Translations under genes and position numbers: made by a program
From: Pseudomonadota bacterium
GTDB taxonomy: Bacteria > Pseudomonadota > Gammaproteobacteria > Steroidobacterales > Steroidobacteraceae
Assembly (NCBI GenBank): GCA_023391335.1
Contig: JAEWBG010000032.1
Location: forward strand, 1-63,825
Direction of reading: 5' to 3'
DNA length: 63,825 nt
The notes under the pieces: model-generated
Seen by the model: the letters and a program-made list of their open reading frames with translations, nothing else
Database searches by the model: none
Told to the model about the DNA's origin: nothing
Part shown: positions 26,065-34,451 of the stretch, piece after piece
How positions within the stretch are numbered: position 1 is the stretch's first letter
Layout of the letters: each line of letters begins with the position of its first letter

Positions 26065-27822
26065 TTGAAAACGCAGCAGAGCTTTCCACTGCGGCTCCGT
26101 TGGTTCGGCCGCAATGCGGGTCTGCGCCCGCGGCTCGTGCTGATCGTGGGTCTGGCCATGTTGGCGCCCGGTGCGCTCGCTGTACTGCAGGCCGTATCGA
26201 GTTATCGCAGCAGCATGGCGATTCTCGAAGACAATCTCGCCAAAGCTGCACAACTCTCCGCCAACGAAGAAGTCAGCACGATCTCCGCATCGCGCGAGAT
26301 TCTGACCAGTCTGGCCGCACACCCGGACGTGCGAAGGCAAGATCGAATGTGCCGGCGCGCACTCGAGCGAGCCATTGGCGGGTTGGATCAATATTCCGGT
26401 GCTGCCGTGGCCAACGATCAAGGCGCCCTCACTTGCGCGTCCGGTCCCATCGATAGTTCGGTGTCTGTGGCGGATCGCCGATGGTTTCAGGCTGTCATGC
26501 GCGGCGAACCGTTCGTCGTCAGCGACTTGATCGTGAGCCGTTGGCTCAAGCAACAGGGCATCGTGACGGCGGTACCGCTCGTGGACGATGAAGGCGTGAT
26601 TCGCGGCGCCGTCGCGTTGTTCATCGGTCTGGACTGGCTGGCGCAGCGCATGGCGCAGGCGTCTCACACGGAGCGCAGTGCGCTCGCGCTGTTGGATGGC
26701 AAAGGCGATGTGATCACGCGCGAGGGAGCAACCGGCTCAGCCTCGAGCAGGCGCCTACCGGACATGGATCTGATTCACCAGCACATCAACAGCGGCGGCA
26801 CGCGAACGTTTCGGGCGCGAGGCGAGGATGGCACTTGGCGCTTGTACGCGATCAGTCCTCTGTTAGATGGGCGCATCTTTGCGGTCGTCGGCATCCCAGT
26901 GCTCAGTGCAGTCGGCCCGCTCGCGTTGCAGTTTACGTGGGGCGTGGCAACGCCGTTGTTGATGTGGATTCTCGCGGTTCTCGTCGTGTGGTTCGGCGTC
27001 GAATACTTGGTCGTGCGATGGATCACCTATCTCGAGCGGATTACATCGGCGTACGTCGCTGGGCGTCACAGCGTACGTCCCGAAAGAGTGGCGGCAGCGC
27101 CATACGAAATTCGTCGTCTGGGCGAAACGTTTTCGCGCATGGCGGACGATATCTCAGCACGCGAAACCGAATTGCGAGAGTCGCTGAATCAGAAGGAAGT
27201 GCTGGTTCGCGAAATCCACCATCGCGTCAAAAACAATCTGCAGCTCGTCATGAGTCTGCTCAATCTGCATGCGCGTCGAATTCGCGATCCGCGCGCCGAG
27301 GAAGCCTTCGCCGAAGCGCGCAGCCGCATCAACGCGCTCGCCACGCTGCATCGGCGCCTGTACGAATCGGACAGCCTGCAGGAGATCGATCTGCGTTGGT
27401 TCCTGGAAGACTTGTGCGCAGAACTGCGGCGCGGCGGTTTATCGCGCGGCCGGCATGTGGATCTCATCGTCGATTCGCCGAGTGCTGTGATCGGACCGGA
27501 GCTGGCGGTGCCGTTGGGACTGCTGGTGACAGAAGCAATCACGAATGCCTACAAGCACGCATTCAAGGATCGCGAGGCCGGACAGATCCGCGTGGAAGTT
27601 GCGCGCGAGAGCGACGAGCGAATTCTCGTGCGCGTGCGCGACGATGGCGCGGGTTTCGATCCGAACGCGGACACACACAATGGCGCAGGTCTTGGCCGCT
27701 CGCTGATCGAAGCGTTTGTGCGTCAATTGCGCGGCGAGTTGGAAACTCGTTCCGAGAACGGAACGGTCGTCGAAGTGCGCTTTCCGGTGCCGCCCCGAGC
27801 GGAACCGAAGCGAGCGGCTTAG
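26065..27822 (+). CDS. HisKA_2 sensor histidine kinase (PhyK-like)
   Basis: This 585-residue membrane kinase has a first membrane helix at about residues 22-42, a periplasmic sensing domain of Cache type (about 45-280), and a second helix (about 290-317). A HAMP-like linker follows. The HisKA_2 dimerisation domain has phospho-His in REIHHRVKNNLQ (residues 385-386), and the ATPase domain has EAITNAYKHAF and VRDDGAGFD. HisKA_2/HWE kinases are the usual phosphodonors for PhyR, so I infer it activates the response on a periplasmic signal. It begins with TTG at 26065, 23 bases after ecfG, with GGGAG upstream. Confidence 0.88.
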   Translation: MKTQQSFPLRLRWFGRNAGLRPRLVLIVGLAMLAPGALAVLQAVSSYRSSMAILEDNLAKAAQLSANEEVSTISASREILTSLAAHPDVRRQDRMCRRALERAIGGLDQYSGAAVANDQGALTCASGPIDSSVSVADRRWFQAVMRGEPFVVSDLIVSRWLKQQGIVTAVPLVDDEGVIRGAVALFIGLDWLAQRMAQASHTERSALALLDGKGDVITREGATGSASSRRLPDMDLIHQHINSGGTRTFRARGEDGTWRLYAISPLLDGRIFAVVGIPVLSAVGPLALQFTWGVATPLLMWILAVLVVWFGVEYLVVRWITYLERITSAYVAGRHSVRPERVAAAPYEIRRLGETFSRMADDISARETELRESLNQKEVLVREIHHRVKNNLQLVMSLLNLHARRIRDPRAEEAFAEARSRINALATLHRRLYESDSLQEIDLRWFLEDLCAELRRGGLSRGRHVDLIVDSPSAVIGPELAVPLGLLVTEAITNAYKHAFKDREAGQIRVEVARESDERILVRVRDDGAGFDPNADTHNGAGLGRSLIEAFVRQLRGELETRSENGTVVEVRFPVPPRAEPKRAA

Positions 27823-27893
27823 CACCGTCGATTTGCTGAGCTCAAGGGCGCATCTGCGCTATTCTGCGCGCTCGAATTCTCGAGCCTTCTCAC

Positions 27894-29135
27894 ATGCCTG
27901 ATTCTCGTATGCGCGCGTTGCAGATTCTGCGCGAGCGCGACTTCGTGCGTTTTCTTGCAGCCAAATTGCTTGCAACGTTGGCGGCGCAGATGCAGACCGT
28001 TGCCGTTGGCTGGCAAATCTATGCCATCACGCGCGATCCGCTCGATCTTGGCTTCATCGGTCTGTCGCAGTTTTTGCCGTTCGTCGTTCTGATTCTCCCG
28101 GCCGGTCATGTCGCCGATCACCTGGATCGCCGTCGCATCTTGAGCATGTGCTACATCGCCGAGACATGCTGTGCAGGGCTCTTGCTGTTCTTCACGATTC
28201 GCGGCATCACGGTTGCGTGGCCAGTGTTTGCGGCGATGCTGATCTTAGGCTGTGCGCGCGCGTTCTCGATGCCAAGCGGTCAGGCGCTCTTGCCGAATTT
28301 GGTCTCGCCTGAAAGTTTTAGCCGCGCGGTTGCATTGAATTCGTCCTCATTCCAGATCGCGACTGTTGTCGGTCCGACCATGGGCGGGCTTCTCTATTTA
28401 GCGGGTCCGAAGGTGGTCTATCTGACAGTGTTGGTCTTTGCCGCCACGGCCTCGGTGTTGATGTACCGCGTCCAGGGGGGAGCGCGTTCGGTACAAGTTC
28501 GCGAGCCTCCGAGCCTTGCGACGCTACTGTCCGGGCTGAAATTCGTACGCTCGCGGCCGATTATTTTCGGCGCGATCTCATTGGACTTGTTTGCAGTGTT
28601 ATTCGGCGGAGCCACGGCGTTGTTACCCGTGTTCGCACGCGACATTCTGCACGTCGGCCCTAGTGGATTAGGTTTGCTGCGCACCGCACCGGGCGTAGGG
28701 GCGGCGCTGTGCGCGATGATTCTGGCAGTAAGTCCGATTACACGCCGTGCCGGCGCATGGATGTTCGGCGGTGTAGCTGCGTTCGGCATTGCCACTGTCG
28801 TGTTCGGATTGAGCCGTTCTTTTTATCTGTCCTTGCTAGCGCTAGTGGTCTTGGGTGCCGGCGACATGGTGAGTGTTTATATCCGTCATTTGCTGGTGCA
28901 GCTTGAAACCCCCGATGAAATCCGTGGCCGTGTCAGCGCCGTCAGCGCAGTGTTCATCGGCGCATCCAACGAGCTCGGTGAATTCGAATCCGGCGTCACG
29001 GCGAGTTGGTGGGGCACGGTTCGCGCGGTGGTGATCGGTGGCGCGGCCACGCTCATCGTGACTGGCTTATGGATGCGATTGTTTCCCGGGCTACGCACGC
29101 TCGATCGTTTCCCCGAGGCGCGGCGACGGCTTTAA
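27894..29135 (+). CDS. MFS transporter (EntS-like exporter family)
   Basis: This 413-residue protein shows twelve hydrophobic segments in two blocks of six, and the MFS pattern GHVADHLDRRRIL between helices 2 and 3. It resembles the MFS_3/enterobactin-exporter subfamily (DUF894), in which the sequence RMPSGQALLPNLV-like element (here SMPSGQALLPNLV) is typical. It probably exports a small molecule by proton antiport, but the substrate is unknown. It is preceded by 70 bases after the kinase gene and followed by a hairpin and the radical SAM gene. Links to the stress module are not evident. Confidence 0.85.
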   Translation: MPDSRMRALQILRERDFVRFLAAKLLATLAAQMQTVAVGWQIYAITRDPLDLGFIGLSQFLPFVVLILPAGHVADHLDRRRILSMCYIAETCCAGLLLFFTIRGITVAWPVFAAMLILGCARAFSMPSGQALLPNLVSPESFSRAVALNSSSFQIATVVGPTMGGLLYLAGPKVVYLTVLVFAATASVLMYRVQGGARSVQVREPPSLATLLSGLKFVRSRPIIFGAISLDLFAVLFGGATALLPVFARDILHVGPSGLGLLRTAPGVGAALCAMILAVSPITRRAGAWMFGGVAAFGIATVVFGLSRSFYLSLLALVVLGAGDMVSVYIRHLLVQLETPDEIRGRVSAVSAVFIGASNELGEFESGVTASWWGTVRAVVIGGAATLIVTGLWMRLFPGLRTLDRFPEARRRL

Positions 29136-29157
29136 TACGTAGCCTTCGGAACTATTG

Positions 29158-29188
29158 CGCCTGATGATTTATCCAGTAACATCAGGCG
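29158..29188 (+). promoter_or_regulatory. Nine-base inverted repeat touching the next start codon
   Basis: CGCCTGATG and CATCAGGCG are perfect complements separated by 13 bases, and the second arm ends exactly one base before ATG 29189. It could act as a terminator for the MFS gene, an operator, or an RNA stem that hides the initiation region of the next gene. No separate Shine-Dalgarno sequence is visible. Confidence 0.5.
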
Positions 29189-30265
29189 ATGGCGAAGCAC
29201 ACTCAAACCATCGTGGGCCGTGGTGCGGTATCCAATCCGCAGGGACGCTTCGAGCACACCAAAAGCGAACGGATCGACGACGGCTGGGGCAATTTGGATG
29301 AGGTGCTGCCCCCATTGGATACAACTGTCAGGCCCGATCCGGCGCGCTCGATCATCTCTCGCAACCAATCACCGGATGTCGGTTTCGATCAGTCCATCAA
29401 TCCGTATCGAGGGTGTGAGCATGGATGTATCTATTGCTATGCACGTCCCTCCCACTCATATCTAAATCTCTCGCCGGGCTTGGATTTCGAGACCAAGCTT
29501 TTCTATAAGGAGAATGCCGCGGCGTTGCTGGAACGCGAACTCGCTGCGCCCGGCTACCGCTGTTCGCCCATCACGCTGGGAGCGAATACGGATGCATATC
29601 AACCCGTGGAACGCGAGTACCGTGTGACTCGGCAATTGATCGAGGTGCTGGCCAAGTACCGACATCCGTTTTCCATCATCACCAAAAGCGCACTCGTCGA
29701 ACGCGACATCGATCTGCTCGCGCCGTTGGCGAAAGATGACTTGGTACATGTTTTGGTCAGCGTGACGACGCTGTCGAACGAATTGAAACGCACGCTCGAA
29801 CCGCGCACCGCCTCACCGCGCGCTCGGCTAAGAGCAATCCAGTCGCTGAGTGCGGCCGGTATACCGGTGAGCGTCATGGTGGCGCCGATCATCCCGGTGC
29901 TCACCGATTCGGAACTCGAGCGCATTTTGGAAGCGGCGGCGCAGGCGGGAGCGAAATGGGCCGGCTATGTGTTGCTGCGGCTGCCTTACGAGTTGAAGGA
30001 ATTATTTCGCGATTGGTTGCAAGAGCATCAGCCGCTTGCGGCAAAGCACGTGATGTCGCGATTGAATGCGATGCGCGGCGGTCGCGACTACGATTCGCGA
30101 TGGAGTCAACGCCAACGCGGGCAGGGCGAGTATGCACAATTGCTGGAGCAGCGGTTCGCCAAAGCCTGTGCACGTTTCGGTCTGAATCGAGACGAGCGCT
30201 TCGTTCACAATCGCTCGCTGTTCTTCGCCCCGCCCTCCGATCCTCGGCAAATGTCTTTGCTCTGA
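29189..30265 (+). CDS. PA0069 family radical SAM protein
   Basis: This 358-residue protein contains the iron-sulfur cluster motif in GCEHGCIYCYARPSH (C-x3-C-x2-C), and belongs to the PA0069/spore-photoproduct-lyase-like radical SAM family. LGANTDAYQPVEREYRVTRQ and SIITKSALVERD are signature segments of that family. The reaction is unknown; members are often annotated as DNA repair related, without proof. The start codon immediately follows a nine-base inverted repeat. The C-terminal region carries an RFGLNRDERF element, also found in relatives. Confidence 0.9.
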   Translation: MAKHTQTIVGRGAVSNPQGRFEHTKSERIDDGWGNLDEVLPPLDTTVRPDPARSIISRNQSPDVGFDQSINPYRGCEHGCIYCYARPSHSYLNLSPGLDFETKLFYKENAAALLERELAAPGYRCSPITLGANTDAYQPVEREYRVTRQLIEVLAKYRHPFSIITKSALVERDIDLLAPLAKDDLVHVLVSVTTLSNELKRTLEPRTASPRARLRAIQSLSAAGIPVSVMVAPIIPVLTDSELERILEAAAQAGAKWAGYVLLRLPYELKELFRDWLQEHQPLAAKHVMSRLNAMRGGRDYDSRWSQRQRGQGEYAQLLEQRFAKACARFGLNRDERFVHNRSLFFAPPSDPRQMSLL

Positions 30266-30281
30266 GGGACGTCGCGCCGGC

Positions 30282-30306
30282 GGAACGGAGATGTGGGCCG
30301 CGCGTT
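30282..30306 (+). promoter_or_regulatory. EcfG-type promoter ahead of the 30.5-44.9 kb cluster
   Basis: GGAAC (30282-30286), 16 bases, then CGTT (30303-30306) match the GSR consensus exactly. The first gene of the cluster starts at 30565, so the leader would be about 250 bases. That is long for such promoters, so relevance is uncertain. Confidence 0.5.
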
Positions 30307-30482
30307 CGTCTCCCACGCGAGTACGTGTTTGCCGTGGGACTTTCCAGAATGTCGGTGTCAATGACCACGTTGCTAAGCCAACGCAAATCCACTTTTGCGT
30401 TTTCAGGGTACTCACTGACAAGGCTCGCGTTCCGATGGGGAATATAGGTGTTTCACTCTGTGCTTCGCGCAAAACGCGTGGC

Positions 30483-30488
30483 TATACT
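30483..30488 (+). promoter_or_regulatory. Possible sigma-70 -10 element
   Basis: TATACT lies 76 bases before the lipoprotein start. The sequence 17 bases upstream (TGTGCT at 30460) is a poor -35 element. It is an alternative to the EcfG-type site for the cluster. Confidence 0.3.
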
Positions 30489-30564
30489 GCTTCGCAATCC
30501 ACGGAGCGCCCGGCAGGGCGCGAACTTCAGGAAGGATCCGCTGGCAAAGCTCCTGGAGATTCAC

Positions 30565-31335
30565 ATGCGATCGGGTTCGTTTGTTTGGCATGCGCGAGCG
30601 GTGCGATGCGCTCGTGCAATCGTCTGCGTCGCCTCTTGCTGCGGTCTGAGTGCGTGCATGACTGCCAAGATCGAGGAAGTGCGGCAAGCACCGACACAGA
30701 TCGCTTCCAGCGATGCGATCGTGCTCTTGGCAAAGCCGCATCTGGAAGGCGCTGCCACCGAAGATCAGTTTCTCGATTGTTTGGAAGAGCACCTCGTCGG
30801 TTCGATGGTGTCGGCTCGTGCGGCGGATAGACAGCGAGCCGGCAAGAAATTCGAGGCTCGCAGCAACTTACGCAAGAGCCCCTTCCAAATTTATGCCGAC
30901 GCTCAGTTCATCGATGCGTTGTATCCCTGGCTCGAGCCGAGCACGGCCCCAGCGAATGCACAGGCGTTTTCATCCTTCTTGACCCGCCCTGGCGTTTCCG
31001 AGCGTGTGACGGAAATGGGTGTCCGATACGTAGTCTGGGTCGATGGCACGACCCAAAAAACCGATGGGGGCGGCAGCATCGCGTGCGCTGCGGGACCGGG
31101 TGGCGCGGGTTGCCTGGGCCTCGGTTGGTGGCAGAAGACGTCCGACTACGAAGCGACGATTTGGGATCTACGTAGCGGGACCAGTGTCGGCACGCTGTCT
31201 ACAGATGTGAAAGGTACGTCGTTCATGATCGGGGCGATCGCACCCATCCCGCTCGTCGCTCCGGTGCAAAGCACCGCGTGCAATCGACTAGCGGGGCAAC
31301 TTAAGTCGTTCTTGACGGGCGGAGCGGATGAGTAG
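30565..31335 (+). CDS. Lipoprotein, first gene of the stator/VWA cluster
   Basis: This 256-residue protein has a signal peptide with a lipobox (GLSAC, Cys near residue 31). It is probably anchored in a membrane facing the periplasm. Residues about 45-75 contain an acidic DQFLDCLEEHL helix; later segments MGVRYVVWVDGTTQ and DYEATIWDLRSG are strand-like, and the Gly/Cys-rich CAAGPGGAGCLGLGWW loop is unusual. I recognise no family. The start is ATG 30565 with GGAG eight bases upstream; the longer frame from 30448 is discarded. A 181-base gap separates it from the next gene, so its membership in the cluster is likely but not certain. Confidence 0.75.
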   Translation: MRSGSFVWHARAVRCARAIVCVASCCGLSACMTAKIEEVRQAPTQIASSDAIVLLAKPHLEGAATEDQFLDCLEEHLVGSMVSARAADRQRAGKKFEARSNLRKSPFQIYADAQFIDALYPWLEPSTAPANAQAFSSFLTRPGVSERVTEMGVRYVVWVDGTTQKTDGGGSIACAAGPGGAGCLGLGWWQKTSDYEATIWDLRSGTSVGTLSTDVKGTSFMIGAIAPIPLVAPVQSTACNRLAGQLKSFLTGGADE

Positions 31336-31375
31336 GCCGAGCGGCTCGGCGCGAAATAAATATTTCCTCGCGAAC

Positions 31376-31389
31376 TCAATCGCGATTGA
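31376..31389. other. Perfect 14-base palindrome
   Basis: TCAATCG/CGATTGA lies in the 181-base gap between the first two genes of the cluster, about 125 bases before the GTG start of the next gene. It could be an operator for a dimeric regulator. Confidence 0.35.
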
Positions 31390-31516
31390 ACCGTTTCCGT
31401 TCTTGCAAGCTCGAAGTTGGATGGACGCTCAGGATCCGTTCAGCTCGGTAGCACCATAGTCAGCGGCGCCGCCGCGCGCGGTTAAGCGCGTCACCTCCGC
31501 GGGCAGGAGTAGCACA

Positions 31517-33139
31517 GTGAGCCACACACATCATCGAGCCGCACTGAAGCGAGCCTGCTTCATTGCATTGCAGTTGGCTGCGGCGAGCGCCACCGGTGCC
31601 TTTCTGATGGGCGGCTGCCAAACCGAGCAGCAGATGCCTTCTTCGATGCCGTCGCCTTCGTCGCCTTCGTCATCGTCATCGTCGTCTGGTTCGTCAGGTT
31701 CTTCTGGCAGCTCTTCATCGAGTTCGTCTTCCTCGAGTTCCAGTAGCTCGGGCTCGGAAAGCAGCAATTCAGGCGGCAGCGCAGGTGCAGGTTCGTCGAT
31801 GCCATCGCTGCCAAGTCCAGGCCCGTCCTCACCGAGCGGCAGCTCGGGCATGCCGAATTCAGGTTCGAGTTCCGGCGCCACGCCCACGGCAGGCGGACTG
31901 CCGAATCCAGGCGGAGAGTCGGGTAGCCAGGCTGGCTCGCAATCCGGCGGCGGATCGAGCAGCGGCTCCAATTCGAGTGCGTCCGGCGGCAGTTCAGGTC
32001 AATCAGGTAGTGCAGGCCAGGGCGGCAGTTCAGGGCAATCCGGAAGCTCAGGTGGCCAGTCCGGTTCCGGGGGCGCGCAGGCTAACGGACGCGGTGGTGC
32101 ATCGGGCACCGGTGGTTCTTCAGGTCCGAATGTCACAGTGGGAATGCCGGGTGCAGGAATGCCTGCGGTCGGAATTCCAATGCCAAGCACAGGCGGTGGC
32201 GCCGCCGGCGGAAGTGCAGGACAGCAAGGAGGCGCAGCCGGTTCGAACTCTCCGAATAGCGGTGGGAGCGCGGGCGGCGGAGCGCCTAACAACGAAAGTA
32301 TCTTCACCGGCTCGAGCGGCGCAGGGGGCGCACAAGGACAAGCGGGCGGATCGGCCGGCGCGCAAGGCGGATCGTCAGGCGGTCAAGGACAGGCGGGCGG
32401 TTCGTCGGGCGCGAACAATGGGATGGGTCGAGCAGGTGGCGGTCAGCCCGGAGGCGCTGGAGGTCAACCGGGGGCTGGTGGCGCCAACGCAGGTGCCGGC
32501 GGCCAAACGGGTGGCCAAATGGGTGGACAGATGGGCGGCAGCAGCGGCGGATCCGGCGGCTATCCCAGCGCGGGCGGCGCGCAAGGCGGAGGTCAGAATG
32601 GATCGCCCGGACAGTCCGGCAGCGGCGGAGCGATGACGCCGGGCGAACGCACTGCGCAAATCGATCGCGAACTTGATGCCTCTCTAGGTGTCTTCGATGG
32701 GCGGATGCGCGATGAGCAAGGGGCGCTGGCTGGACAGCGTAACGGGCGCGGCGGTTCGGGCGGCAATGCGGAAGGCAACGAATCAGGCGGCGACGGTGCC
32801 GGTGAGGGCCCAGGGCAGAACGGAGATAAATCCGGTGCTGCGGGTACTGCCGGTAGCCAAGGCGGTCAGGGCTCCGGTGGACAAGGCAACGGTACGCAAG
32901 GCAATGGCCAAGGCCAGGGCAACGCGGGCAATGGCGATCACGGCGGTGGCGGTGGAGTCGGTGGCGGCGGTGCGCGTGGCGGCAGCGGCCCCAATACGGT
33001 TCCCGCAGATATTCCCGACGGCAGCGACGATGACGTCGTCGCGCGTCAGTTGCGCGAAGCAGCAATGAAGGAAACGGACCCTGAGTTGAGAGAGAAACTT
33101 TGGCAGGAGTATCGCAATTACAAGAAGGGCGCAGGTTAA
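31517..33139 (+). CDS. Very long Gly/Ser-rich lipoprotein
   Basis: This 540-residue protein opens with a signal peptide and lipobox (LMGGC, Cys near residue 34). The next 60 residues are almost only Ser, Pro and Gly, with a poly-Ser tract encoded by TCG/TCA/AGT codons. Then come hundreds of residues of Gly/Ser/Gln/Ala/Asn-rich short repeats (GGSSGQSG, GGQGQAGG and similar). Only the last 100 residues, including ERTAQIDRELDASLGVFDGR and a charged C-terminal helix (DPELREKLWQEYRNYKKG), look folded. It is probably a disordered lipid-anchored spacer or tether with a C-terminal contact domain. The start is GTG at 31517 with AGGAG upstream. The repeat DNA may vary in length between strains. Confidence 0.8.
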   Translation: MSHTHHRAALKRACFIALQLAAASATGAFLMGGCQTEQQMPSSMPSPSSPSSSSSSSGSSGSSGSSSSSSSSSSSSSSGSESSNSGGSAGAGSSMPSLPSPGPSSPSGSSGMPNSGSSSGATPTAGGLPNPGGESGSQAGSQSGGGSSSGSNSSASGGSSGQSGSAGQGGSSGQSGSSGGQSGSGGAQANGRGGASGTGGSSGPNVTVGMPGAGMPAVGIPMPSTGGGAAGGSAGQQGGAAGSNSPNSGGSAGGGAPNNESIFTGSSGAGGAQGQAGGSAGAQGGSSGGQGQAGGSSGANNGMGRAGGGQPGGAGGQPGAGGANAGAGGQTGGQMGGQMGGSSGGSGGYPSAGGAQGGGQNGSPGQSGSGGAMTPGERTAQIDRELDASLGVFDGRMRDEQGALAGQRNGRGGSGGNAEGNESGGDGAGEGPGQNGDKSGAAGTAGSQGGQGSGGQGNGTQGNGQGQGNAGNGDHGGGGGVGGGGARGGSGPNTVPADIPDGSDDDVVARQLREAAMKETDPELREKLWQEYRNYKKGAG

Positions 33140-33186
33140 CGCAGGCGACTTGCGCTCGGGCGAGCTCCACATAGACGAGTAGCACA

Positions 33187-34419
33187 ATGCAATTACGAGA
33201 CTTGGTGGTAGCAGCGGTAGCGGTGATTGCAGCAAGCGGGTGCGTCGTGCACGAGACCAGACCGCTGCCGCAGATCAAAGCGATTCAAGCCTCTACGGAA
33301 ATTCCCGCCTCGCAACTGCTCGATGTCGGCGTGAAGCTCTTCGACGAGAACGTGCCCAAGGACGAGAAGCAAATGGAAAAGCAGCACATCTTTCCCGATG
33401 TGCGCAAAGCCGAAGCGCGTTACTTCCCGATGCAAGTGCGTAACACCCTCGAAGGCACGGGCCAATGGGGACAGGTTCGCGTCATCCCGGCCGAGTCCGA
33501 TGCGCTCGACGTACATGTCGCGGGCAAGATTCTGCAGTCCACCGGTCAAGTGCTGAAGCTGGACATTACCGTCAGCGATGCGACGGGCCGCGAATGGTTC
33601 CAGAAGGTCTACGAACAACCAGCCGACACTCGCTCTTATAAAGACACGAGCGGTAAGCCGCGCGATCCGTTCCAAAACCTCTACAGCAATCTGGCGAACG
33701 ACATGCTGGAGTATCGTCAGCAACATCTCGCTGCCGAGGATCTGCAGAACGTGCGGCGCGTCTCTGATCTGCGTTTTGCCAGCGACCTGGCCCCGTATGC
33801 GTTCGAGTCCTACTTGAGTCACGACAAGCGCAAAGACACGTACACCGTCACGCGTCTGCCGGCGCCTGACGATCCGCTCAAGATGAGGCTCGATAAAGTG
33901 CGCGAGCGCGATTACGCGTTGCTCGACACCATCAACGAGCACTATGCCGTCTTCGCCGACAACATGGCGGAGCCATACACGAGCATGCGGCGCTACAGCT
34001 ATGACGAATTGGAAGCCAGCGACGACGCGCGACGCGAAGGGCTCACGCGCAAGCTAGTCGGTGCAGCGGCGATCGTCGGTGGTTTGGTCTTGGGTACGCA
34101 GTCCAATACGTATGTGGGACAGGCTGTGGGAACCGGCGCCGTGTTCGGCGGTGCCTATGCCGTGAAAAGCGGCTTCGACAAGAGTGCCGAAGTGAAGATG
34201 CATTCCGAGTCGCTGAAACAGTTGGGCGAGTCCTTCCAAGCACAAGTCGCGCCGATGGTTGTCGATGTGGAAGGACACACTCTGCAACTGAAGGGCACGG
34301 CTGAAGAGCAGTACATGGAATGGCGGCGACTATTGAAGGAGCTGTACGAAAACGAAACGGGTACGACCGTGCAGACGCCTGCGCAATCGGTCGCGCCCGC
34401 ACCGAAGCAGGGTGGGTAA
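33187..34419 (+). CDS. Lipoprotein with a glycine-zipper-like segment
   Basis: This 410-residue protein has a lipobox (AASGC, Cys near residue 19). The region DALDVHVAGKILQSTGQVLKL to VSDATGREWFQKVYEQPADT looks like a compact alpha/beta domain. A hydrophobic Gly-rich stretch near residue 290 (LVGAAAIVGGLVLGTQ then GQAVGTGAVFGGAYAV) resembles a glycine zipper that could insert into the membrane or oligomerise. The final part is helical. No family is recognised, although DUF-type lipoproteins in related clusters are likely. It lies 47 bases after the Gly/Ser-rich gene and 32 bases before the kinase gene, so it is co-transcribed. Confidence 0.75.
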   Translation: MQLRDLVVAAVAVIAASGCVVHETRPLPQIKAIQASTEIPASQLLDVGVKLFDENVPKDEKQMEKQHIFPDVRKAEARYFPMQVRNTLEGTGQWGQVRVIPAESDALDVHVAGKILQSTGQVLKLDITVSDATGREWFQKVYEQPADTRSYKDTSGKPRDPFQNLYSNLANDMLEYRQQHLAAEDLQNVRRVSDLRFASDLAPYAFESYLSHDKRKDTYTVTRLPAPDDPLKMRLDKVRERDYALLDTINEHYAVFADNMAEPYTSMRRYSYDELEASDDARREGLTRKLVGAAAIVGGLVLGTQSNTYVGQAVGTGAVFGGAYAVKSGFDKSAEVKMHSESLKQLGESFQAQVAPMVVDVEGHTLQLKGTAEEQYMEWRRLLKELYENETGTTVQTPAQSVAPAPKQGG

Positions 34420-34451
34420 TAAGCCCTCGGCGTTCACGGTCTTCCTGATAT

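Noticed and set aside
26835..27839. Alternative plus-strand frame of 334 codons inside the sensor kinase
   Set aside because: The translation is Arg/Ser-rich and lacks any motif, while the overlapping frame encodes clear HisKA_2 and ATPase signatures.
32304..33278. Minus-strand frame of 324 codons opposite the Gly/Ser-rich lipoprotein
   Set aside because: The composition (Arg/His/Cys-rich) is the mirror of Gly/Ser codons, and there is no ribosome-binding site or signal peptide.
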